The translations under genes were made by a program, and so were the position numbers. Of a DNA stretch of 11,563 nt, positions 4,893 to 11,563 are shown one piece after another (the first letter of the stretch is position 1; every line of letters begins with the position of its first letter). The notes under the pieces are model-generated. The model had not been told where the DNA came from. It worked only from the letters and a program-made list of their open reading frames with translations, and ran no database searches. The DNA comes from Pseudodesulfovibrio sp. (GTDB lineage: Bacteria; Desulfobacterota; Desulfovibrionia; Desulfovibrionales; Desulfovibrionaceae): positions 1 through 11,563 of the forward strand of contig JAFLJW010000363.1 of the NCBI GenBank assembly GCA_022712815.1. The letters run 5' to 3'.

Positions 4893-7044
4893 ACTTGACA
4901 TCAAAATTTTGCTCTCCGCTCCAGAACGCATCCGGCGGCCGAATAGCGTACTCATTTGCACGAGACCGGTAGTATTCAACCAAATTGTCATGACCATACC
5001 GTTCGACATAGGCAGAAAAAGCGACAGAAGCTCCTCTGAACTTACGGGAAAGCAACAGCTCAAAGGCCGCTTCCCATTCCCGAATTTGTCCCTCCGCCTG
5101 AGAGGACACGGCATATGGAGCATACAATCCAGTCGCCCCATGCCTGGTCCCGAGCAATTCATATATTCCCAACCCGACGGATGTTCCTTTCGGGGTTACT
5201 GTCCCGGCAAAACGAAACTGGAATTCATCTCCGGCAGTCTGCACAGTTGTCTCACCGACAAGTATTCCTGTCCCAAAAAATTTATTAAGCCCCTCAAGGC
5301 GAGACGCAATATTTACAGATGCTCCCATAGCCGTATAGTCCATGCGATCCGAAGATCCAATATTACCGACAACTGCCTCGCCGGTATATACCCCCATCCT
5401 GGTCAAAAATTCTGCATCACCGTTATCCCGGCGATTTTTGTTGAACTCCGTGAGCATATTCCTGCATTGCAACGCGGCCAGGCATGCGTGGTGAGCATGG
5501 TCAGGGTCATCAACCGGAGCATTCCAGAAAGCCATGATCGCATCACCTATATACTTGTCTATGGTCCCATTGTTTTCCAGGATGATCCGACTCATTTTCT
5601 TCATGTAGCTTGTAATACTGCCTGTCAGTTGCTCAGGAGACATGGATTCGGATATGATCGTAAAATCCTGTATATCGGTAAATAAAAAGGTCAGATTTTT
5701 CCGATCACCTCCCAGGGTGGGGGTTATTTCATTGATAATCATGGCTTCAACAAGAGGCTTCGGGATATAGCTTCCAAAAGCCTTGAGGGCTTCACGCATG
5801 GTTTCCATGGCTTTGCCGAGCTTCAGAATCTCGATGATATTCGATTTAACCTTGATGGCACTGTCCAGCTTGAAGGCCTTTATGTCCTCCACATTCTTTA
5901 TCAGGCTGTTTATCGGACGACTGACGCTTTTGGCGACAATATATATAATGGGAAAAAACAGGATCAATATCCCCAAAGAAACAAATAAAGTCTGCCTGCC
6001 TGTCTTTGTGATGGGTCCGGTGAAAATCGTTTCAGGAACCACCATTCCGATAAATAACTCCTTGCCATATTCTTTGGGAAGGGACTCTACGTGCGAGAGG
6101 TAAGAAATATCGTTCACTTCCAGCTTGTGGTTGTACAAATCATTCCCGCCCAGTTTCAAAAAGTCACTGATGAGAACCGTTATGGCGGAAAGTTGCATAT
6201 CAGCAATTTTTAAAGCAACTCCAGGCTTCCCTGTCGAACTGGTGCTGGAAACCAGTTCATCGAGCTCAGAGTATGCGTAAATATCTCCGGCAGCATCAAA
6301 AATCATGATCTCACCTCCATCCCCAACTTGCTGTCCCTTCGCAAAACGTGACAAATTGAGCAACGACAAATCCACACCGACAACGCCGGAAACTGCGCCG
6401 ATGAAACGGCGGGAGACCGTTATACCAGGCTCTTTGGATGATGCGAAAATATAGGTATCACTGAGTGCGGCTGTGTCAATTTCACTGGCCTTTTTGAACC
6501 ATGGGCGCTTCCTAGGATCATATGAGATATCCAGCTTAGAACTGGAACCAACAATGACAAATCCTGCATTCAGATATTTCCTGAACTCATAGCGTAGCCC
6601 ATCAGCGCGATGTCCGATAGTTTGCGTATACCATACTGCAGAAGCGGGAATCTTCTGAGCCTTTTTCATGGCTTCCTGTCTGTGCAGCGATGAAACAAGA
6701 AAAAAATCTCCATCGTCAAACCCAATATAAACGGATGTAAAATCAGGATGATACTTTAGAAACTTAAAAAAGACAGGACTCATGGAGTGTGAATGAATTG
6801 AAGCCTTCTTCTCAATATCCGGAAAGTTGACATATGTGTCCACGGTCATGAAAGCAGTATCAAAAATATTTTGCGTCCTTTCAACAACCGATACGCCAAC
6901 TCGATGAAGTACCTGCTGCGCCAGGATGATCGCAGAATCAAGATTTCTTACATAACCATAAAACACAACACTCAACACTATGATACTGACTAAAAGGGTA
7001 ACAGTAGTCATAATATTCACATACAATGGAATCGGTTTTTTCAT
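4891..7044 (-). CDS. Membrane class III adenylate/guanylate cyclase with periplasmic Cache sensor and HAMP
   Basis: 717 residues. Transmembrane helix 1 is at about 10-30. A periplasmic double-Cache-type sensor covers about 35-340, with the hallmark DPRKRPWFKKA (176-186) and GVVGVDLSL. Helix 2 (about 352-371) leads into a HAMP linker (372-425). The cyclase domain (about 448-635) has both metal-binding aspartates (D457 in FTDIQD, D501 in GDAIMAF), K497 and T571 at the positions that select adenine, and transition-state residues N578 and R582, so it looks active and makes cAMP more likely than cGMP. A C-terminal helical tail (640-717) ends in a pattern common to this cyclase type. The ribosome site before ATG 7044 is weak (ACAGG). 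First gene of a two-gene operon with the binding protein. Ligand and effector are unknown; no cAMP receptor gene is in view. Confidence 0.93.
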   Translation of the reverse strand: MKKPIPLYVNIMTTVTLLVSIIVLSVVFYGYVRNLDSAIILAQQVLHRVGVSVVERTQNIFDTAFMTVDTYVNFPDIEKKASIHSHSMSPVFFKFLKYHPDFTSVYIGFDDGDFFLVSSLHRQEAMKKAQKIPASAVWYTQTIGHRADGLRYEFRKYLNAGFVIVGSSSKLDISYDPRKRPWFKKASEIDTAALSDTYIFASSKEPGITVSRRFIGAVSGVVGVDLSLLNLSRFAKGQQVGDGGEIMIFDAAGDIYAYSELDELVSSTSSTGKPGVALKIADMQLSAITVLISDFLKLGGNDLYNHKLEVNDISYLSHVESLPKEYGKELFIGMVVPETIFTGPITKTGRQTLFVSLGILILFFPIIYIVAKSVSRPINSLIKNVEDIKAFKLDSAIKVKSNIIEILKLGKAMETMREALKAFGSYIPKPLVEAMIINEITPTLGGDRKNLTFLFTDIQDFTIISESMSPEQLTGSITSYMKKMSRIILENNGTIDKYIGDAIMAFWNAPVDDPDHAHHACLAALQCRNMLTEFNKNRRDNGDAEFLTRMGVYTGEAVVGNIGSSDRMDYTAMGASVNIASRLEGLNKFFGTGILVGETTVQTAGDEFQFRFAGTVTPKGTSVGLGIYELLGTRHGATGLYAPYAVSSQAEGQIREWEAAFELLLSRKFRGASVAFSAYVERYGHDNLVEYYRSRANEYAIRPPDAFWSGEQNFDVK

Positions 7045-7317
7045 GACTGGAAAACCTGTCTAAAACTTATGTAAATTGAAACTGACTTTGTACCTTTCAT
7101 CTATTTTCTACCGCCCACCTGATATCAGTCAGGAGACCCTCGATTGAAAAGATTCGCCAGCCTTCCCATAAGAAATAAATATACAGCAAAGCTATAAAAC
7201 ATGCCATGATAATTCAAAAAAATGAGCACGGAATAGTTGCATCCGGCTCTGAAAACCGATTTGTTTTAGTCGCCTGTCATATATTCAGGTAGTGTAAATT
7301 CAATCCGCAGCATAAAC
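7045..7317. other. Intergenic region upstream of the cyclase operon
   Basis: About 270 AT-rich bases without a convincing gene. It must hold the cyclase promoter, reading leftward, because the upstream tRNA ends in a terminator. One inverted repeat is visible: CCTGA (7118-7122) with TCAGG (7129-7133), containing the perfect palindrome CTGATATCAG (7119-7128), about 75-90 bp before the cyclase start; it could be an operator. I could not fix a -35/-10 pair, and no known riboswitch core was recognised. Confidence 0.4.
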
Positions 7318-7352
7318 AAAAAAAGGCTTACAAGTTAAACTTGTAAGCCTTT
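7318..7352 (-). terminator. Intrinsic terminator of tRNA-Ser
   Basis: A 15-bp perfect stem (7322-7336 with 7338-7352) surrounds a single central A and, read on the minus strand, ends in seven Ts (7318-7324). It lies 8 nt after the tRNA 3' CCA. It differs from the terminator at 3434-3468 mainly in the central base and flanks. Confidence 0.92.
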
Positions 7353-7360
7353 GATTTTGC

Positions 7361-7452
7361 TGGCGGAGAGGAGAGGATTCGAACCTCCGGTGGACGTTAG
7401 CCCACACACGCTTTCCAGGCGTGCTCCTTAAGCCGGACTCGGACACCTCTCC
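7361..7452 (-). tRNA. tRNA-Ser (anticodon GGA)
   Basis: 92 nt including an encoded CCA (7361-7363). Acceptor stem GGAGAGG (from 7452) pairs with CCTCTCC (7365-7371), with G as the discriminator base. Anticodon stem CACGC/GCGTG encloses the loop CTGGAAA, giving anticodon GGA (7414-7416), which reads UCC and UCU. The long variable arm (TGTGGGCTAACGTCCAC) is typical of class II serine tRNAs. The T arm has TTCGAAT. Transcribed leftward, between pyrD and its terminator. Confidence 0.97.
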
Positions 7453-7468
7453 GCATCAAGAGAGGCAG

Positions 7469-7497
7469 TAACTAACCAAAATGCCGTGCCTTGGCAA
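7469..7497 (-). promoter_or_regulatory. Possible tRNA-Ser promoter
   Basis: On the minus strand TTGCCA (7497-7492) and TAGTTA (7474-7469) are separated by 17 bp, with transcription expected to start about 10 nt before the mature tRNA. The -10 is a poor match. No hairpin terminator was seen between pyrD and the tRNA, so read-through from pyrD is also possible. Confidence 0.3.
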
Positions 7498-7527
7498 GTG
7501 AAAAATTCGTTCTTCGCCCTCATTTCT

Positions 7528-8445
7528 TTACAGAGGCAATTCCAAACTTCCCCTGAATTCCTCCAGACTTCCAGCCCCAATCTCTTCAAGCAGTTTCTCA
7601 AGCTCGTCCACCAGATCGAAAGAAAAGTCGGGTCGCAGGAAGTTGGCGGTTCCCACCTGAACGGCGTGCGCACCGACCAGTATGAACTCCAGAGCATCCT
7701 CTGCCGAGGCAATGCCGCCGATGCCCACCACCGGGATATCCACGGCCTGTACCACCTGATGCACGCAACGCAAGGCCACCGGCTTGATGGCCGGACCGGA
7801 CAATCCGGCGATAACATTGGCAATCCGAGGTTTCCTGTTATGAATATCCACGGCCATGCCGGACAACGTGTTGATGAGCGACAGGGAATCCGCCCCACCC
7901 TCGGCAGCGGCCCGGGCGCAGATGGTAATATCCGTAACATTGGGTGAAAGCTTGACCATCACCGGTTTGTTTCCGGCCTTTTTCTTCACAGCCTCGGTGA
8001 CCTTGCATATCTGTTTCGGGTCCTGACCGAACGCGATGCCCCCCTCTTTTACGTTGGGGCAGGAGACATTGACCTCAAGGGCGGCAATACCTTCTTCGCC
8101 AGCCAGAATGTCTGCCAATTCACCGAATTCTTCGGCATCACAGGCGTACAGATTGGCGACCACGGCCACCTCTTTCCACGGCAAGACAGGCAGGGCTTGC
8201 CTGATGAAATTTTCCACTCCGGGATTCTGGATGCCAATGGCATTGAGCATCCCGCACGGCGTCTCGGCAATACGCGGCATGGGATTGCCTTCACGCGGCT
8301 TCAAGGACATTCCCTTGACAACGATGCCGCCAAGCTTCGTCAAATCGCCGTAAGGCGCAAATTCCAGACCGAACCCGAAAGTGCCGGACGCAGTCATCAC
8401 GGGATTTTTCAGACTCAGACCGCCAAAAGATACGTTCATATTCAT
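7528..8445 (-). CDS. pyrD: Dihydroorotate dehydrogenase, class 1B catalytic subunit
   Basis: Oxidises dihydroorotate to orotate with FMN, the fourth step of pyrimidine synthesis, in the cytoplasm. 305 residues, the usual class 1B length. The barrel starts SFGGLSLKNPVMTASGTFG. IVVKG (K44) and ETPCGMLNAIGIQNPG are FMN/substrate-site motifs. The catalytic base of class 1 enzymes is Cys, here C129 in NVSCPNVKEGG. VKLSPNV (K165) follows, and PVVGIGGIASAEDALEFILVGA near the C-terminus is the phosphate-binding region for FMN. The start is ATG 8445, with GGGAG 6 nt upstream; an earlier in-frame start at 8526 lies inside pyrK and lacks family sequence. The ribosome site overlaps the pyrK stop codon (TAGGGAG), so the two subunits are probably translationally coupled. 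Class 1B enzymes work as a PyrD2-PyrK2 complex that uses NAD+. Confidence 0.97.
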   Translation of the reverse strand: MNMNVSFGGLSLKNPVMTASGTFGFGLEFAPYGDLTKLGGIVVKGMSLKPREGNPMPRIAETPCGMLNAIGIQNPGVENFIRQALPVLPWKEVAVVANLYACDAEEFGELADILAGEEGIAALEVNVSCPNVKEGGIAFGQDPKQICKVTEAVKKKAGNKPVMVKLSPNVTDITICARAAAEGGADSLSLINTLSGMAVDIHNRKPRIANVIAGLSGPAIKPVALRCVHQVVQAVDIPVVGIGGIASAEDALEFILVGAHAVQVGTANFLRPDFSFDLVDELEKLLEEIGAGSLEEFRGSLELPL

Positions 8446-8455
8446 TATATACTCC

Positions 8456-9241
8456 CTACAACTCCACTTTGTCGGCCCAAAAAACCGGTCCCCTGGTGCA
8501 GACCTGCACATGATGGCCGCTACCATCCTTGGTCACGCAGCCAAGACACGCACCTACGCCACAGGCCATGCGGTTCTCAAGAGAGACCTGTGCGCGTACG
8601 CCACATTCAGCCGCAAACCGTTGCACCGTCTTCATAAACGGCGTTGGTCCACAGGAAAGAATCAGGCCATCCTTAGCCGCGTACTCCACAATTTGCTCTT
8701 TCATGACCGCGATAATCTTTTGCAAATCCTCTGGCTGGTCATCGCGCATGCACACTCCCTCGACCCTTTCGGAAAGCGCGGCAAAAGGGTAACAATCGAG
8801 CGACAAACGATGTGCCAGAAAAAGTCTGAGGTTTTCAGGATGTGGATGTTGCTCGACATAACCGCAAAAAGGTGCGATGCCGATTCCCCCGGCAAGAAGC
8901 AGAGTCGGAATTTCAGGCTCCATGGCAAATGAATTGCCCAGCGGTCCCCAGATGGAGACAGTGTCTCCCGGCTTGAGGGCAACAATACGCCCAGTGCCGC
9001 GCCCGACTTTTTGAACAAAGAGAGTCAGGGTGTCGCCATCGGCGGAACAGATGGAAAACGGTCTGGCCCAGAGCAGGTCGAGTTCCCAGCCCGCAGGGCG
9101 AATCATGACGAACTGGCCGGGTTTCCACCCGTCCCAGTCCGGGTATTCAAGTTTGATCTCGAAGAATTCGTCCGGCCTTTTTAATTGACCGACCGGGGAC
9201 ACTTCCAATACCTTAACATTACGGCAGTTCCTCAAAGACAT
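8456..9241 (-). CDS. pyrK: Dihydroorotate dehydrogenase electron-transfer subunit (FAD, 2Fe-2S)
   Basis: Carries electrons from PyrD FMN through a [2Fe-2S] cluster and FAD to NAD+. 261 residues. A ferredoxin-reductase-type FAD domain (about 1-105) has GQFVMIRP and RPFSICSA (R60-A67). The NAD domain (about 110-215) has LLLAGGIGIAPF (115-125) and LSCGPTPFM. The C-terminal cluster motif is C227-x4-C232-x2-C235-x12-C248 (MACGVGACLGC ... VQVCTRGPVF), the PyrK arrangement. Related subunits occur in sulfide dehydrogenase/NfnA-type enzymes, but the adjoining pyrD settles the assignment. The start is ATG 9241 with AAGGG (9250-9254) 8 nt upstream; the frame is open to 9301 but that extension overlaps the divergent gene. 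First gene of the pyrK-pyrD operon. Confidence 0.96.
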   Translation of the reverse strand: MSLRNCRNVKVLEVSPVGQLKRPDEFFEIKLEYPDWDGWKPGQFVMIRPAGWELDLLWARPFSICSADGDTLTLFVQKVGRGTGRIVALKPGDTVSIWGPLGNSFAMEPEIPTLLLAGGIGIAPFCGYVEQHPHPENLRLFLAHRLSLDCYPFAALSERVEGVCMRDDQPEDLQKIIAVMKEQIVEYAAKDGLILSCGPTPFMKTVQRFAAECGVRAQVSLENRMACGVGACLGCVTKDGSGHHVQVCTRGPVFWADKVEL

Positions 9242-9254
9242 GAGATAGACCCTT

Positions 9255-11252
9255 ATGAATAAAAAACATTTACCAGAAATAATGGCCCCTGCAGGGGACA
9301 AAGGCTCCTACCTCGCCGCTGTTGCAGCGGGTGCGGATGCCATATACGTGGGGCTGAAACATTTCTCAGCCCGAATGATGGCCAAGAACTTTTCTATCAG
9401 TGAGCTTGCACAACTGGCAACCCTGGGACGCGATCACGGCACCAAGACCTACGTTGCCATGAATACCCTGGTCAAGCCCGGAGACCCGGAATCCGCTGGC
9501 CGACTCCTTGACCGCCTGCAAAAAACCGTCAAGCCATACGCCATCATCGTTCAGGATCTGGCAATGCTGACCCTTGCCAAACAGGTAGGCTTCACCGGCG
9601 AAATACATCTTTCCACTCTGGCGAATGTAAGCCATCCCGCCGGACTTGAGATTGCAAAAAAACTCGGTGCACATCGAGTGGTTGTTCCTCGCGAACTAAA
9701 TCTCGACGAAGTCAAGGCCATGGCCGAAGCATGCCCCAAAGGCCTTGATCTCGAAATTTTCGTCCACGGTGCGCTCTGCCATTGCGTGTCTGGTCGCTGT
9801 TATTGGAGCAGTTATCTGGGCGGCAAATCCGGCCTGCGCGGTCGGTGTGTCCAGCCCTGTCGCCGCCTGTACAGGCAGGAAAAGGAAAATCCCGCACGGC
9901 TATTCTCCTGCACCGATCTTTCTCTCGATCTGTTGACCAAGCCGCTGCTTGAAATGCCCAAGGTCGCTGCCTGGAAGATCGAAGGACGCAAGAAAGGGCC
10001 GCACTATGTTTTCTACACGGTCAAGGCGTATCAAATACTGCGCGATAATCCCAAGGATGCCAAGGCCAAGAAGATGGCCATGGATTTGCTTGAGCAAGCC
10101 CTTGGCAGACCGACCAGCCACTCCACATTCCTGCCGCAACGCCCGTTCATGCCCATCGATCCCAAAGGTGAAACCAGTTCTGGCCGAATGGTGGCCGAAA
10201 TCAAGCGCGACCAGAAAAAACTCTATTTCCAGCCCCGCGAGCAGCTCAATCCCGGCGACCTGATCCGCATAGGTTATGAAGATCAACCCGGTCATCGCAC
10301 CATTCCCATCCGGCGCAGGGTCCCCAAACGCGGTCGCATGGATATTCCCTATTCCAGACATGCCACAGGCCCATCCCTTCCGGTCGGAACCAAAATTTTT
10401 CTGGTGGACCGACGCGAACCGGAACTGAGCAAGCTCATAAAAGGATTGGATGCCGAGCTTGAGTTCTTTCCGACCCCGGAATCCAAGCCATCGGTATTCA
10501 CCGTCACATGGCCCAAGGCCAAAGCTCGCAGCAAGAGCAGGGGGAAAGGACGCTCAGCCGAAAATATTACCGTCTACCGCGACCTGCCGCGTGGCCGAGT
10601 CCATGGCAAAGGAGCGTACTGGCTGGAGCACGGCACCATCGCCAAGATAAATCGCTCCGCCATCAGCCAGTCCCAGTGGTGGTTACCGCCGGTCATCTGG
10701 CCCGACGAGGACAAGAAATACCGGTCACTGATCAGGGAAGCAGTCAAAAAAGGCGCACGCGAGTTCGTCATCAATTCCCCGTGGCAGGCCGCCTTCTTTA
10801 CGGACCACAAAAAATCAATCCTGGTGGCTGGCCCGTTTTGCAACACCACCAATCGCCTCGCTCTCAGCGTCCTCAAGGGCCTGGGCTGCTCATCAGCCAT
10901 CATCAGCCCGGAGCTGCCCGCTGAAGACGTTCAGATTCTCTCCCAGAATTCACCCATCCCGCTCGGCATTGTCGTCAAGGGAATGTGGCCCTTTGGAATC
11001 GCCCGCTTCCTGTCAGAGGAAGTGCGCTTTGACCAGCCCATCAAAAGTCCCATGCACGAGACCATGTTCGTCCGCAAATACGGCCAGAACAACTGGATAT
11101 ACCCCGGCTGGGAACTCGACCTGGGTAACGAGAGCAAGACTCTCGAACGCCTTGGCTTCAAATTCTTCGTCACCATGAAGGAAGACTGGCCCAAAGCCGT
11201 CCCAAGACCGAAGCGAACCAGTATATTCAACTGGCGACTGGATTTGCTATAA
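9255..11252 (+). CDS. Long U32-family protein (RlhA/TrhP-like RNA hydroxylation family)
   Basis: 665 residues. The start MNKKHLPEIMAPAGDKGSYLAAVAAGADAIYVG is typical of the family, fixing ATG 9255. The core signature EIFVHGALCHCVSGRCYWSSYL ... GLRGRCVQPCRRLY (about 167-206) offers C175, C182, C198 and nearby C177, C202, C219 as Fe-S ligands; U32 relatives UbiU/UbiV hold a [4Fe-4S] cluster. Once called peptidases, members now have roles in prephenate-dependent hydroxylation of tRNA (TrhP/TrhO system) or 23S rRNA (RlhA). The length is close to RlhA (about 650), longer than TrhP, so RlhA is the nearer model. The region around residues 500-600 looks like a second, degenerate barrel half. No strong ribosome site is seen before the start; GAG at 9242-9244 is the best. 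Which RNA is modified is unknown. Confidence 0.9.
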   Translation: MNKKHLPEIMAPAGDKGSYLAAVAAGADAIYVGLKHFSARMMAKNFSISELAQLATLGRDHGTKTYVAMNTLVKPGDPESAGRLLDRLQKTVKPYAIIVQDLAMLTLAKQVGFTGEIHLSTLANVSHPAGLEIAKKLGAHRVVVPRELNLDEVKAMAEACPKGLDLEIFVHGALCHCVSGRCYWSSYLGGKSGLRGRCVQPCRRLYRQEKENPARLFSCTDLSLDLLTKPLLEMPKVAAWKIEGRKKGPHYVFYTVKAYQILRDNPKDAKAKKMAMDLLEQALGRPTSHSTFLPQRPFMPIDPKGETSSGRMVAEIKRDQKKLYFQPREQLNPGDLIRIGYEDQPGHRTIPIRRRVPKRGRMDIPYSRHATGPSLPVGTKIFLVDRREPELSKLIKGLDAELEFFPTPESKPSVFTVTWPKAKARSKSRGKGRSAENITVYRDLPRGRVHGKGAYWLEHGTIAKINRSAISQSQWWLPPVIWPDEDKKYRSLIREAVKKGAREFVINSPWQAAFFTDHKKSILVAGPFCNTTNRLALSVLKGLGCSSAIISPELPAEDVQILSQNSPIPLGIVVKGMWPFGIARFLSEEVRFDQPIKSPMHETMFVRKYGQNNWIYPGWELDLGNESKTLERLGFKFFVTMKEDWPKAVPRPKRTSIFNWRLDLL

Positions 11253-11263
11253 TCTCGACAAAA

Positions 11264-11295
11264 AAAGGGACCGTTTCAAAAGAAACGGTCCCTTT
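11264..11295. terminator. Bidirectional intrinsic terminator between convergent genes
   Basis: A 14-bp perfect stem, AAAGGGACCGTTTC (11264-11277) with GAAACGGTCCCTTT (11282-11295), has loop AAAA. On the minus strand it is followed by a long T tract from the A run (from 11259), giving a strong terminator for the PhzF gene; on the plus strand it ends the U32 transcript with a shorter T run. Confidence 0.92.
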
Positions 11296-11318
11296 CTTAT
11301 CTACACAATCAACAAAAA

Positions 11319-11563
11319 CTACAGAAGAATGGTTCCCTTCATGTAGGTGACGGCCTTGCCTGCGATCTTGACCCGATCATCCAGCGACAGACATTCAAGC
11401 ACGCCACCGCGTTTGGAAACCTGACAGGCATGGAGTTCAGACTTTCCAAGGCGGCCAGCCCAGAAAGGAACGAGAGAGCAATGGGCAGAGCCAGTAACGG
11501 GGTCTTCGGCAGAGCCTGCTTCGGGGACGAATGTACGAGAAACAAAATCGTAATCCAGACCCG
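11319..11563 (-). CDS. PhzF-family isomerase-like protein, C-terminal part
   Basis: Only the last 81 codons are visible; the start lies beyond the right edge. The stretch VPEAGSAEDPVTGSAHCSLVPFWAGRLG carries the PhzF-family signature DPVTGSAHC, in which the Asp/Gly-rich loop and Cys form part of the active site of the diaminopimelate-epimerase-like fold. The end, RGGVLECLSLDDRVKIAGKAVTYMKGTILL, is the usual C-terminal strand pattern (GRAVTVMEGELL-like). Most members outside phenazine clusters have no known substrate, so no pathway is assigned. It is transcribed toward the U32 gene, with a shared terminator between. Confidence 0.93.
   Translation of the reverse strand, partial: GLDYDFVSRTFVPEAGSAEDPVTGSAHCSLVPFWAGRLGKSELHACQVSKRGGVLECLSLDDRVKIAGKAVTYMKGTILL

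Noticed and set aside
4884..5162. N-terminal extension of the binding protein to 5162
   Set aside because: It overlaps the cyclase catalytic gene in another frame, and the signal peptide plus ribosome site place the start at 4880/4883.
4789..5685. 298-codon plus-strand open frame
   Set aside because: It is antisense to the cyclase and binding-protein genes, its sequence shows no domain pattern, and it crosses two well-supported minus-strand genes.
5783..6103. 106-codon plus-strand open frame with TTG start
   Set aside because: It is fully antisense to the transmembrane/HAMP part of the cyclase, and its hydrophobic pattern mirrors that coding strand.
7097..7207. 36-codon minus-strand small ORF with a hydrophobic N-terminus (MACFIALLYIYFLWEG)
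   Set aside because: No ribosome site precedes it and no conservation can be judged; in AT-rich DNA such a short frame is expected by chance.
7428..8353. Long open frames on both strands over pyrD (for example 170 codons minus, 153 and 105 codons plus)
   Set aside because: They are GC-rich shadow frames of pyrD; pyrD itself accounts for all conserved motifs there.
11339..11545. 68-codon minus-strand open frame
   Set aside because: A shadow frame; the adjacent frame carries the PhzF signature EDPVTGSAHC and runs to the window edge.
1..11563. CRISPR array, insertion sequence, integrase or phage genes
   Set aside because: No regularly spaced direct repeats, transposase or phage motifs were seen; the only notable repeated unit is the pair of terminator hairpins.

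Overview
This window looks like chromosomal DNA of a Desulfovibrio-type anaerobe (Desulfovibrionaceae or a near relative). That is an inference from gene content, not a measured placement. The pointers are a UGA-recoded selenocysteine peroxiredoxin, a two-subunit PyrK/PyrD dihydroorotate dehydrogenase, an arsenosugar-type radical SAM protein and a large Cache-domain class III cyclase. No phage, insertion sequence, integrase or CRISPR array was seen; this is ordinary-looking core and niche-gene chromosome.

Layout from left to right. Positions 1-710 (minus) hold the N-terminal two thirds of an ArsS-like radical SAM protein running off the left edge. Positions 893-984 (plus) encode the small SRP RNA (4.5S, ffs), followed directly by a strong hairpin terminator. 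Positions 1182-1907 (plus) encode a peroxiredoxin whose peroxidatic residue is UGA-encoded selenocysteine, with a SECIS-like hairpin starting 10 nt after the UGA. After a terminator comes a CstB-like persulfide dioxygenase with two rhodanese domains (2027-3409, plus). A bidirectional terminator separates it from a minus-strand two-gene operon (7044 down to 3507): a membrane-bound Cache-HAMP class III nucleotidyl cyclase followed 7 nt later by an orphan periplasmic solute-binding protein. tRNA-Ser(GGA) lies at 7361-7452 (minus), with a terminator almost identical to the one at 3434-3468. The pyrK-pyrD pair (9241 down to 7528, minus) makes an FMN/FAD/Fe-S dihydroorotate dehydrogenase. Diverging from it, with only 13 bp between start codons, is a long U32-family protein (9255-11252, plus), then a terminator and the C-terminal end of a PhzF-family protein (11319-11563, minus) leaving the right edge.

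Most notable points: (1) the selenocysteine peroxiredoxin, which looks like two broken ORFs until the TGA is read as Sec; (2) the self-contained cyclase plus orphan binding-protein operon, bounded by terminators and lacking any transporter permease, a candidate periplasmic-ligand-to-cyclic-nucleotide sensing unit; and (3) the neighbourhood of a selenoperoxiredoxin and a persulfide dioxygenase, which together suggest handling of peroxide and reactive sulfur during oxygen exposure.
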